The translations under genes and the position numbers were made by a program. 15,204 nucleotides of DNA from JAWXVD01 sp044425705 (GTDB taxonomy: Bacteria > Bacillota > Clostridia > Lachnospirales > Lachnospiraceae): the NCBI GenBank assembly GCA_044425705.1, contig JAWXVD010000080.1, positions 1 through 15,204 of the forward strand, given 5' to 3'. How positions within the stretch are numbered: the stretch's first letter is position 1; each line of letters starts with the position of its first letter. A model generated the notes under the pieces. That model did no database searches and had not been told where the DNA came from. It saw only the letters and a list, made by a program, of their open reading frames with translations. This document shows positions 1 to 6,641 of this stretch, in pieces.

Positions 1-807
1 TCATCGGCATTTTTAAATGATTGTTTGAATTTAGGAAAAGATTCAGGTGCTGGTGGTGCAAAATATAATTTTGTATATCCATGTTTTCCTGGGTTTTTAA
101 ATTTAGTAGATTCCCTACAAGCCATTAAAACAGCAGTTTATGATGAAAGAGTGCTTTCTTTAAAGGGTATAGCTACCTTATGTCATAATAATTTCGCAGG
201 AGAAGAAAGATGGCGTAAGTTCTTGATGAATCGATGTGATAAGTTTGGAAATGGAAAAGAGGCAGTGGATGCCCTTGGAAAAGATCTTTATGATTTCCTT
301 AGAGCAGAATTAGAAAAATATGAGATAAGCATAGGCGGAAAATTCTATTCCAGCTATTTTGCTTGGATTATGCATGGGGAATTGGGCGCACAAGGTGCTG
401 CTACACCAGATGGAAGAAAACAAGGAGAGGCCTTGTCTGAATGTCTTGGAGCAGTACAAGGTATGGACAAAGAAGGTCCAACGGGAGTACTTCAATCTAT
501 TGAAAAAATTGATCAAAGATATGGAATTGGAGGGATTGCTACTAATTTCCGATTTAGCAAAAGTTTTATAGGTTCTAAGGAAGGAAAAGCAGCTATTAAA
601 AATTTTATTATAGCATTTATGGATAGTAATTGTTTTGAAATTCAATTTAATGTAGTGGATCAACAAGATTTAATCAGGGCACAATCACATCCAGAAGAAT
701 ATCAGACATTAATGGTTAGAGTGGCAGGTTATAGTGATTATTTTATTAATTTAACACCTGAAATCCAAAATGAAATTATTAAACGAAGTGAACATAGTAT
801 TTTATGA
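1..807 (+). CDS. Glycyl radical enzyme (pyruvate formate-lyase family), C-terminal part
   Basis: The reading frame is open from the first base of the window, so the gene is cut off by the window edge and 268 C-terminal residues are visible. The family uses a stable glycyl radical to start C-C, C-O or C-N bond cleavage in strict anaerobes. The signature RVAGYSDYF lies near the C-terminus, with the radical-bearing glycine encoded at 727-729. Other family marks are AKYNF near the start, GAATPDGRK around 400-420, and NVVD about 20 residues before the glycine loop. The active-site cysteine region lies upstream of the window, so the substrate class (formate-lyase, diol dehydratase, hydroxyproline dehydratase and so on) cannot be decided. 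The cognate radical-SAM activase is not in this window. It ends 20 bp before the preferred rarA start and may be co-transcribed with it. Confidence 0.9.
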   Translation, partial: SSAFLNDCLNLGKDSGAGGAKYNFVYPCFPGFLNLVDSLQAIKTAVYDERVLSLKGIATLCHNNFAGEERWRKFLMNRCDKFGNGKEAVDALGKDLYDFLRAELEKYEISIGGKFYSSYFAWIMHGELGAQGAATPDGRKQGEALSECLGAVQGMDKEGPTGVLQSIEKIDQRYGIGGIATNFRFSKSFIGSKEGKAAIKNFIIAFMDSNCFEIQFNVVDQQDLIRAQSHPEEYQTLMVRVAGYSDYFINLTPEIQNEIIKRSEHSIL

Positions 808-827
808 CTATAAAGAAAGAGGAAAAT

Positions 828-2153
828 ATGGATCTTTTTGAATATATGCGAACAACAAATCAAGAAAAAGAATCACCCCTAGCGGCTAGAATGAGACCTA
901 CCACCTTGGAAGAAGTGGTAGGACAGAAACATATTATCGGTAAAGATAAATTGTTGTACAGAGCTATTGAGGCGGATAAGATTAGTTCTATTATTTTTTA
1001 TGGCCCTCCAGGAACTGGAAAAACTACTCTGGCAAAAGTGATTGCAAATACTACAAGTGCCAATTTCACACAGATTAATGCCACTATTGCTGGAAAAAAA
1101 GATATGGAAGAAGTAATCAAACAAGCCAAAGATGATAAGGGTATGTATGGAAAAAACACCATACTTTTTATTGATGAAATTCATCGTTTCAATAAAACAC
1201 AGCAGGATTATTTGTTACCCCATGTAGAAGATGGAACCATTGTGTTAATTGGTGCTACCACGGAGAACCCATATTTTGAGGTGAATGGGGCGCTTATTTC
1301 AAGATCCATTATTTTTGAACTAAAACCTTTAGAAAAAGAGGATATTAAAAAGTTAATACATAGAGCTGTCTACGATATGGACAAAGGCATGGGTAGTTAT
1401 GATGCGGTCATAGAAGAGGATGCCTTAGAATTTTTAGCAGATATTGCAGGTGGAGATGCCAGACAAGCGTTGAATGCAATTGAATTGGGAATTATGACTA
1501 CTGGAAGAAATGAAGAGGGGAATATTCCAATCACTTTAGAAGTAGCCTCAGAATGTATTCAAAAAAGAGTGGTCAAATACGATAAAAGTGGTGATAATCA
1601 CTATGACACCATATCAGCGTTTATTAAAAGTATGAGAGGGTCGGATCCAGATGCGGCCTTGTATTATTTGGCAAAAATGTTGTATGCAGGAGAAAGTGTT
1701 ACCTTTATTGCAAGAAGAATTATGATTTGTGCATCGGAAGATGTAGGAAATGCAGATCCACAGGCATTAGTAGTAGCAGTTAATGCATCTATGGCAGTAG
1801 AGCGAATTGGAATGCCAGAGGCACAGATTATTTTATCACAAGCCGTTACTTATGTAGCCACTGCACCGAAAAGTAATGCTTCTTTAGGAATTTTTGATGC
1901 GATGGAAACAGTGAGACAAACAGGAAATTTAAAGATTCCTACTTATCTACAGGATGCACATTATAAAGGGGCAGCCAAGTTGGGTCATGGAATCGGATAT
2001 AAATATGCTCACGATTATCCTAATGATTATGTAGAGCAGCAATACTTACCTTATGAATTAACTGGAAAAGAATTCTATCGTCCTAGTGGTAATGGATATG
2101 AAATGAAAATAAAAGAACATATGCAACGAATCAAAAAAGAGGCTAAAGAGTAA
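828..2153 (+). CDS. rarA: Replication-associated recombination protein A (RarA/MgsA AAA+ ATPase)
   Basis: RarA is a clamp-loader-like AAA+ ATPase that acts at stalled replication forks in the cytoplasm. The 441-residue protein has Walker A GPPGTGKT at about residues 59-66, Walker B ILFIDEIHR at about 112-120, and the sensor-1 segment IGATTENP at about 141-148. The C-terminal half matches the family's helical tetramerisation region, including a GGDARQALNAIE stretch and SEDVGNADPQA. An in-frame ATG at 804 overlaps the previous stop, but ATG 828 is chosen because AGAGG (818-822) sits 5 nt upstream of it and MDLFEYM is the usual RarA N-terminus. The length is normal for the family. The last codons and the stop form the first copy of a tandem repeat that runs into the terminator. 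Confidence 0.95.
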   Translation: MDLFEYMRTTNQEKESPLAARMRPTTLEEVVGQKHIIGKDKLLYRAIEADKISSIIFYGPPGTGKTTLAKVIANTTSANFTQINATIAGKKDMEEVIKQAKDDKGMYGKNTILFIDEIHRFNKTQQDYLLPHVEDGTIVLIGATTENPYFEVNGALISRSIIFELKPLEKEDIKKLIHRAVYDMDKGMGSYDAVIEEDALEFLADIAGGDARQALNAIELGIMTTGRNEEGNIPITLEVASECIQKRVVKYDKSGDNHYDTISAFIKSMRGSDPDAALYYLAKMLYAGESVTFIARRIMICASEDVGNADPQALVVAVNASMAVERIGMPEAQIILSQAVTYVATAPKSNASLGIFDAMETVRQTGNLKIPTYLQDAHYKGAAKLGHGIGYKYAHDYPNDYVEQQYLPYELTGKEFYRPSGNGYEMKIKEHMQRIKKEAKE

Positions 2154-2236
2154 CATGTTATAAAAGAGGCTAAAGAGTAACATGTTATAAAAGAGGCTAA
2201 AGAGTAAAATGTTTAAAAGAGGCTAAAGAGCAAAAC
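2135..2236 (+). repeat. Tandem 27-bp repeats covering the rarA stop codon and terminator arm
   Basis: Four consecutive copies start at 2135, 2162, 2189 and 2215. The first two are identical 27-mers, the third is a diverged 26-mer and the fourth is partial. Each contains the core GAGGCTAAAGAG; the first three follow it with TAA and the fourth with CAA. Copy 1 encodes the last residues and stop of RarA, and copy 4 is the ascending arm of the transcription terminator. Slippage or unequal exchange that amplified the gene end together with its terminator arm explains the arrangement. Confidence 0.9.
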
Positions 2237-2262
2237 TTTATGCTTGCTCTCTAGCCTCTTTT
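2215..2262. terminator. Rho-independent terminator, probably bidirectional
   Basis: The arm at 2215-2233 pairs with 2244-2262 over 19 positions with a single mismatch, and the loop is about 10 nt. Reading plus, the stem ends in TTTT followed by GTG. Reading minus, the same stem also ends in TTTT. It lies between convergent rarA and the DUF4364 gene and can serve both. Confidence 0.85.
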
Positions 2263-2276
2263 GTGTACCCAGCATA

Positions 2277-2299
2277 GGCACAATCTAACGTATTGTGCC
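2277..2299. other. Perfect 8-bp inverted repeat between convergent genes
   Basis: GGCACAAT (2277-2284) and ATTGTGCC (2292-2299) form a perfect hairpin with a 7-nt loop, 11 bp beyond the DUF4364 stop codon. No T-run follows on either strand. It could be an mRNA 3'-end stabiliser or a protein site rather than a terminator. Confidence 0.5.
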
Positions 2300-2310
2300 A
2301 TGAATTGAAC

Positions 2311-2826
2311 TTATAAAAGTTTTTCCATCAACAATTGATAGATTTCTTCATTTTTTGTTTTCCAATGATCGCAGATAGTAGCTGCTATTTCTTCAGTAGG
2401 AACTGATAAAGTGAGATGAATCAAAGTGGTTTCCTTTTCCTTAACAAATAAATCAGCTTCATATTCACCAGTAACAGACTTATAATAGTCTGTTATAATG
2501 GAGACCTCATTTCGTAGTTCCATTTTATTTTCTTTGAAAAAAGTTGATATTTCATTTTTAATCGCATCACTAATTCGATTATTGAAAAAACTTAAGGTAT
2601 TTTTACCTTCTTCATTAATCATAAGTAATGTACGATTTCCTTTTGTATCAGATTGTACCAAAGTAGCTTCGCTTAATTCAGATAAGACCTGTTGTAAGGT
2701 TAAATAATTGGTATATTCTCTATCTAAGATAAATTCACTAATTTGTGAAGTGGTAAGTGGAAAAGTTACTTGCTCTAGCATGTAGAGTACAATCAATTTG
2801 TATAATGTTAGAGAATCAGATGACAT
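2311..2826 (-). CDS. DUF4364 family protein (winged-helix-like)
   Basis: This 171-residue protein resembles the DUF4364 family, which is common in Clostridia and has no assigned biochemical role. The N-terminal ~80 residues look like a winged helix: a helix LTLYKLIVLYMLEQV, then LTTSQISEFIL, then the probable recognition region LQQVLSELSEATLV, then a wing-like turn ending in RTLLMINEEGK. The C-terminal half alternates helix and strand and ends in a charged helix. A regulatory role is only inferred from the fold. A TTG at 2829 immediately precedes ATG 2826, so either could be the start; GGAAGG lies 7 and 10 nt upstream respectively, and ATG is preferred. It begins 21 bp after the malic enzyme stop and is probably translated from the same mRNA. 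Confidence 0.75.
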   Translation of the reverse strand: MSSDSLTLYKLIVLYMLEQVTFPLTTSQISEFILDREYTNYLTLQQVLSELSEATLVQSDTKGNRTLLMINEEGKNTLSFFNNRISDAIKNEISTFFKENKMELRNEVSIITDYYKSVTGEYEADLFVKEKETTLIHLTLSVPTEEIAATICDHWKTKNEEIYQLLMEKLL

Positions 2827-2847
2827 CAATAAATTTCCTTCCGATTT

Positions 2848-3999
2848 TTATTTAATATGGGCCTTCACTGCATCAGCAACCACTTGGGCCACTTTTGGAT
2901 TGAATGCTTCTGGCATAATATTGTCTTCATGTAAATCTTCATCAGAAACTAAACCAGCAATGGCATAAGCAGCAGCTAATTTCATTTCCTCTGTAATTTG
3001 AGATGCGCGTCCTTCTAAGGCACCTTTAAAAATACCAGGGAAAGCAACTACGTTATTCACTTGATTAGGGAAATCGCTTCTTCCAGTACCTACTACTTTT
3101 GCACCAGCAGCCTTCGCTACATCAGGCATAATTTCTGGAACTGGGTTAGCCATAGCAAATAGAATAGCGTCTTGATTCATTGTAGAAACCATTTCACCTG
3201 TTACAATATTAGGAGCAGAAACACCTACAAAAATATCAGCACCTTGTAAAGCATCGGCTAAACTTCCAGTTTCACCATTAGCATTAGTGATTTCTGTCAT
3301 TTTTTGTTGCATCCAATTCAAACCTTCTGTTGTTTTAGATACGATGCCAACCTTGTCACACATGATTACATTAACAAATCCATAAGTTAATAATAGCTTT
3401 GTGATAGCAACCCCTGCACTTCCAGCACCATTTACAATGACTTTACAATCTTCTTTTTTCTTGCCAACTACTTTTAATCCATTGATAATGCCAGCTAATA
3501 CAACAATAGCAGTACCATGTTGATCATCATGAAAAACAGGGATATCTAAGGTGGCTTTTAAACGTTCTTCGATTTCAAAACAACGAGGTGCACTAATATC
3601 CTCTAAATTAATCCCACCGAATCCAGGTGCCATATAAGTTACAGCTTTTATAATTTCTTCTGTGTCTTGTGTATCTAAACAAATAGGGACTGCATTGACG
3701 CCACCGAATTCTTTGAATAAAACGGCTTTTCCTTCCATAACAGGCATTGCAGCATAGGGACCTATATTTCCAAGGCCTAATACAGCACTTCCATCTGAGA
3801 CAACAGCAACAGTATTTGCTTTCATTGTATATATGTATGCAGCTTCTTTGTCTTCTGCGATTACTTTACATGGTTCTGCAACACCAGGGGTATAAGCAAG
3901 TGATAAATCTTCTCTTGATTTTACAGGCGTTTTTGATATTGTTTCAAGTTTTCCATTCCATTCTTCGTGAAGTTGTAAAGCTTTTTCGTTAATTGTCAT
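2848..3999 (-). CDS. NAD(P)-dependent malic enzyme (oxaloacetate-decarboxylating)
   Basis: It oxidatively decarboxylates malate to pyruvate and CO2 while reducing NAD(P)+. The 383-residue protein is the short bacterial form without a phosphotransacetylase domain. Visible motifs are SLAYTPGV with the catalytic tyrosine (about Y36), MEGKAVLFK with the catalytic lysine (about K91), the metal-binding stretch GGINLEDISAPRCF (about 128-141), VFHDDQHGTA (about 155-164) and the dinucleotide-binding GAGSAG (about 191-196). ATG 3999 is chosen because GGAGG ends 5 nt upstream and the family normally starts a few residues before ALQLHEEW. The frame stays open upstream only through a structured leader, which should not be read as protein. 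The DUF4364 gene follows closely. Confidence 0.95.
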   Translation of the reverse strand: MTINEKALQLHEEWNGKLETISKTPVKSREDLSLAYTPGVAEPCKVIAEDKEAAYIYTMKANTVAVVSDGSAVLGLGNIGPYAAMPVMEGKAVLFKEFGGVNAVPICLDTQDTEEIIKAVTYMAPGFGGINLEDISAPRCFEIEERLKATLDIPVFHDDQHGTAIVVLAGIINGLKVVGKKKEDCKVIVNGAGSAGVAITKLLLTYGFVNVIMCDKVGIVSKTTEGLNWMQQKMTEITNANGETGSLADALQGADIFVGVSAPNIVTGEMVSTMNQDAILFAMANPVPEIMPDVAKAAGAKVVGTGRSDFPNQVNNVVAFPGIFKGALEGRASQITEEMKLAAAYAIAGLVSDEDLHEDNIMPEAFNPKVAQVVADAVKAHIK

Positions 4000-4009
4000 T
4001 TTTCCCTCC

Positions 4010-4139
4010 GTTTGGAAGCGTCTTTTTGTTGAGAAACCTGACCAGAATATGAAATGCTGGTCTAAAATTATTAGTGTTTGTGACGCTTCAACACAAACAC
4101 GTAGGTGTATCAATAAATTTTTGCATGAAAATTTGTCCT
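4010..4139 (-). promoter_or_regulatory. Structured 5' leader of the malic enzyme mRNA with predicted pseudoknot
   Basis: Read in the mRNA direction (minus strand), a perfect 9-bp hairpin forms between 4100-4092 (GTGTTTGTG) and 4082-4074 (CACAAACAC). Seven bases of its 9-nt loop (GAAGCGT, 4089-4083) are exactly complementary to ACGCTTC at 4021-4015, only 5 nt upstream of the GGAGGG ribosome-binding site; including 4082 and 4022 makes 8 pairs. Between them a second hairpin GACCAG/CTGGTC (4062-4057 with 4045-4040) has an 11-nt loop. Together this is a long-range pseudoknot placed to control ribosome access, as in translational riboswitches. I do not recognise it as a named riboswitch class. A DNA operator explanation for the first dyad is possible too. 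Confidence 0.6.
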
Positions 4140-4145
4140 AGTATC

Positions 4146-4174
4146 ATAATAGTATATTTGTGAAAGTACTGCAA
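4146..4174 (-). promoter_or_regulatory. Candidate promoter for malic enzyme operon
   Basis: Reading minus, TTGCAG (4174-4169) is followed after 17 bp by TATTAT (4151-4146). The -10 box matches consensus at five of six positions and the -35 box at three. Initiation near 4139 would give a leader of about 140 nt containing the whole predicted pseudoknot. Confidence 0.4.
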
Positions 4175-4220
4175 GATAAAAAATAAATGTGTATAAAAAT
4201 TAAACTAGTCAAAATAATAG

Positions 4221-4925
4221 TTAAAATGCAATCTTCCCAATAAAGTATACAGTTTCATCAGATTCACCGACAATGTATCCAGAATCATATCTATTGATTG
4301 TAATTTCATCGTTTTCTAAAAGTTCTTTTACATATTGGATTTGAAAGGATTTTACTTTTCGCATATTCAGTTCACTGGTTTCATACATATCAAAGCACCA
4401 TCTAACATAATGGGCGTTGTTCATATGTCCATTACCGTCAATATCACTGCTGAACACACGACGTTTCAAAGATTTTTCTAAGTTCTCTTTCAGGGGAACT
4501 AATTTTTCTACCTTTTTACCAGTGTATGGAAAATCAATACCAGAAAATTCAGGGTTTTTCTTTATTTTGACGGGCCAAGTAGTTCCAGTTGACATTAAAA
4601 CATAATATCCAGTGATATCACCAATCTGAAGATTGTTTTGATCATAAATTTGAAATTCTCTCACAGCAAAGAGCTTATCCATTCCACTGTGGTGTGTTTC
4701 AATACGAATTGTCTCATCAATTTTAGGTGTATGTAATATGTTAATTTTACTTCTTGAGATAATCCAGTAATAAGTGACATCTGGTGATTCGAAATTAACG
4801 CCTAGACTGGATGCATCAATTCGTGCAATATCTTGCATAAAATCAACTAAAGCAGTTACTTTCAAGTTTCCGTTACAATCTGTATCACGAAAAGTGATTA
4901 AAAAATTTTTGCTATATTTTATCAT
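4221..4925 (-). CDS. Acyl-ACP thioesterase
   Basis: It belongs to the bacterial acyl-ACP thioesterase family (double hotdog fold), which releases free fatty acids from acyl carrier protein in the cytoplasm. The 234-residue length is typical. The N-terminal hotdog carries YSKNFLITFRDTDCNGNLKV and a central helix VDFMQDIARIDASSLG. The second hotdog carries the family's DIDGNGHMNNAHYVRW, whose N, H and NN residues form the conserved active-site block. An ATG at 4937 is in frame, but GGAG (4935-4932) overlaps it and lies 6 nt before ATG 4925, so 4925 is chosen. No clear terminator is seen before the malic enzyme promoter, so read-through into that operon is possible. Confidence 0.88.
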   Translation of the reverse strand: MIKYSKNFLITFRDTDCNGNLKVTALVDFMQDIARIDASSLGVNFESPDVTYYWIISRSKINILHTPKIDETIRIETHHSGMDKLFAVREFQIYDQNNLQIGDITGYYVLMSTGTTWPVKIKKNPEFSGIDFPYTGKKVEKLVPLKENLEKSLKRRVFSSDIDGNGHMNNAHYVRWCFDMYETSELNMRKVKSFQIQYVKELLENDEITINRYDSGYIVGESDETVYFIGKIAF

Positions 4926-4941
4926 AATTTTCTCCATTTTG

Positions 4942-4957
4942 AAGTGTCACAAACACT
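4942..4957 (-). promoter_or_regulatory. Motif shared with the malic enzyme leader
   Basis: The minus strand reads GTGTTTGTGACACTTC here, 17 bp upstream of the thioesterase ATG and touching the -35 box of the divergent plus-strand promoter. The plus strand at 4074-4089, in the malic enzyme leader, reads GTGTTTGTGACGCTTC, so 15 of 16 bases match. A common regulator binding both control regions is one explanation; a chance match cannot be excluded. Confidence 0.35.
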
Positions 4958-4985
4958 TGTTATTTATTTGATAGAATAATATAAT
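4957..4985 (+). promoter_or_regulatory. Promoter for nitroreductase stub and FMN-dehydrogenase gene
   Basis: TTGTTA (4957-4962) is separated by 17 bp from a perfect TATAAT (4980-4985). It lies upstream of the stub at 5017 and then the complete gene at 5130, so it probably now drives that gene. Confidence 0.55.
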
Positions 4986-5016
4986 AAAATCAAAAAGTAA
5001 AGAGGGGATTATTATT

Positions 5017-5091
5017 ATGTTTAAAGACTTAGTAAAAGCGAATAGAAGTTATCGTGGATTTGATGAAACGAGAAAACTTACAAAAGGATAG
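5017..5091 (+). pseudogene. Nitroreductase gene remnant (N-terminal 24 codons)
   Basis: ATG 5017 is preceded by a strong GAGGGG (5002-5007) and opens 24 codons ending in TAG, reading MFKDLVKANRSYRGFDETRK plus four residues. The NRSYRGFDE stretch is the typical N-terminus of nitroreductase-family flavoproteins of about 170-200 residues. Nothing resembling the rest of that protein follows; only 38 bp separate the stop from the next start. The simplest reading is a deletion that removed the body of the gene and left its promoter and ribosome-binding site in place. The stub may still be translated as a short leader peptide. Confidence 0.7.
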
Positions 5092-5129
5092 AATCAAATA
5101 AAATATGGTTCTTCAAGAGGGTGAGAAAG

Positions 5130-6035
5130 ATGGATTTTTCAAAGGTTAAAGATTGTAATAATGCAAATGAAATTACACGTGCGTATATGGATGGATTACT
5201 AATTGAATCCAGATATATTGATAGCGGTATACCAGATATTAAATTAGATCTTTATGGTAAAACATTTGATTCTCCTATTATGATATCTGCTTTTTCCCAT
5301 TTAGGTAATTGGCATAGTAATGGTATGGTAGAAATGGCGCTAGGAGCAAAAGAAGCGAATATATGTGACTTTGTGGGTATGGGAGATGAGGAAGAATTAA
5401 GTAGTATTTTAAGCACAGGTGCTAATTGTATAAAGATTATCAAACCATACGCTGATCGTAAAGTGATTTATAACCGATTAAAACATGCCTATGAAAATGG
5501 AGCATTAGCAGTAGGAATGGATATTGATCATAGTTTTAATAATAAGGGAGAAGCCGACGTTGTCTGTGAACTATTAATGGAACCCATTACCATGGAGGAA
5601 CTTGGTGACTTTGTAAAAGCAACACCCTTGCCATTTGTGGTAAAGGGTGTATTGAGTGTAGAAGATGCTAAAAAATGCATGGAAGCAGGAGTATCAGGAA
5701 TTGTGATATCCCATCATCATGGTATTTCTCCTTGCTCGATTCCACCATTAATGATTTTACCTAAAATCAGAGAAGTAGTAGGGGAGAAGATGAAAATTTT
5801 TGTGGATTGTGGCATTGCAACAGGCATAGATGCTTTTAAGGCATTGGCACTTGGAGCCACTGGAGTTTGTGTAAGTAGAGCTATTTTAGATCCATTTAAA
5901 GAAAAAGGAGCGTCTGGAGTAGAAGAATACATAGGGGAGATGAATCAACAATTAAAAAGTTTAATGGCTAGAACTGGATCTTCTGATTTATCGAAAATGA
6001 GTGCTGATGTGATTTGGAATGGACATAAAGAGTAA
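5130..6035 (+). CDS. Alpha-hydroxy-acid oxidizing protein (FMN-dependent dehydrogenase family)
   Basis: A TIM-barrel FMN enzyme related to lactate and glycolate oxidases. In the 301-residue protein, FVVKGVLSVEDAKKCMEAGV (about 169-188) holds the FMN-contacting lysine (about K172). VDCGIATGIDAFKALALGA (about 225-243) matches the family's phosphate-binding DGGIRxGxDxxKALALGA. It ends in ARTGSSDLSKM like many relatives. The active-site SNHGGRQLD block is diverged: ISHHHGIS keeps histidines but lacks the substrate-binding arginine. It is also shorter than classical oxidases (about 350-370 residues). So the fold is clear, but the substrate is unknown and may not be lactate. A GTG at 5121 is in frame; ATG 5130 is preferred because GAGGGTG ends 7 nt before it. 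Confidence 0.8.
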   Translation: MDFSKVKDCNNANEITRAYMDGLLIESRYIDSGIPDIKLDLYGKTFDSPIMISAFSHLGNWHSNGMVEMALGAKEANICDFVGMGDEEELSSILSTGANCIKIIKPYADRKVIYNRLKHAYENGALAVGMDIDHSFNNKGEADVVCELLMEPITMEELGDFVKATPLPFVVKGVLSVEDAKKCMEAGVSGIVISHHHGISPCSIPPLMILPKIREVVGEKMKIFVDCGIATGIDAFKALALGATGVCVSRAILDPFKEKGASGVEEYIGEMNQQLKSLMARTGSSDLSKMSADVIWNGHKE

Positions 6036-6107
6036 GGTGAAGATTAGATGATGAAAAGTGAACATTGAACTAAAAAAGTGAACATTGGTCTAAGAAAGTG
6101 AACATTG
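6036..6107 (+). repeat. Left copy of a duplicated ~72-bp intergenic block with three 20-bp units
   Basis: It starts directly after the preceding stop codon. The core GTGAACATTG occurs at 6058, 6078 and 6098, a period of exactly 20 bp. The block is about 90% identical by eye to 8394-8466, including the lead-in GATGATGAAAAG. The 20-bp period puts the units in shifting reading frames, so it is not a coding repeat here. Confidence 0.85.
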
Positions 6108-6132
6108 AAGCTGAAAGAAAGAGGATTACTAT

Positions 6133-6510
6133 ATGGGATTTTGGATTTTTATGGTTATTATGCTTTTACTTATTCCAATTATTATGATAGGTTTTGGAAG
6201 GTATTTTATGAAATCAGCACCAAAAGAGATAAATTTGGTGTTCGGGTACAGAACATCTATGTCAATGAAAAACAAAGAAACATGGGAATTTGCACATAAT
6301 TACTGTGGAAAAATTTGGTATTATGGAGGCAGATTGTTATTGTTATCAATATTATTCATGTTTTTAGTCATTGGAAAAGATGAAGATACCATTGGCAATC
6401 TTGGAGCGATTCTTATGTATGTTCAACTAATTTTTTTAGTAGGTTCTATTTTTCCTACTGAAAGAGCCTTAAGAAAGAATTTTGATAAAAAGGGTAATCG
6501 AAGGAAATAA
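6133..6510 (+). CDS. SdpI-like family membrane protein
   Basis: This 125-residue protein has three hydrophobic segments (about residues 2-22, 64-82 and 88-105). Between the first and second is NLVFGYRTSMSMKNKETW, which matches the SdpI-family signature of a GYRT block followed by S-M-K and E-T-W. In Bacillus, SdpI gives immunity to the SdpC toxin, but many short SdpI-domain proteins have no known partner and no toxin gene is visible nearby. The ribosome-binding site GAGG (6121-6124) lies 8 nt before the ATG. The gene is the first inside the repeat-bracketed segment and may be part of a transferable cassette. Family call is good; immunity function is only an analogy. Confidence 0.75.
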   Translation: MGFWIFMVIMLLLIPIIMIGFGRYFMKSAPKEINLVFGYRTSMSMKNKETWEFAHNYCGKIWYYGGRLLLLSILFMFLVIGKDEDTIGNLGAILMYVQLIFLVGSIFPTERALRKNFDKKGNRRK

Positions 6511-6520
6511 GCATTATTGG

Positions 6521-6566
6521 TTAAAATTGCTAAATGAAATGACATTTGGTACAATTTTAATATAAA
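6521..6566 (+). promoter_or_regulatory. Candidate promoter with overlapping inverted repeat
   Basis: ATGACA (6539-6544), 16 bp, then TATAAA (6561-6566): each box matches consensus at five of six positions. A perfect inverted repeat TTAAAATTG (6521-6529) and CAATTTTAA (6552-6560) brackets the -35 box and could be an operator. Transcription would start near 6573, about 70 nt before the next gene. Confidence 0.4.
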
Positions 6567-6641
6567 TAGAATTAAGTACGTCACAATCTTAAAAATCCTA
6601 ATTCAGGAAAGAGATTGATAGCACTATGGGGATAAAAACTT

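Noticed and set aside
804..827. rarA start at ATG 804, overlapping the previous stop as ATGA.
   Set aside because: ATG 828 has AGAGG at 5-nt spacing and gives the conserved MDLFEYM start.
4000..4113. N-terminal extension of malic enzyme from a TTG at 4113.
   Set aside because: The extension is encoded by the structured leader, has no family similarity, and ATG 3999 has an excellent ribosome-binding site.
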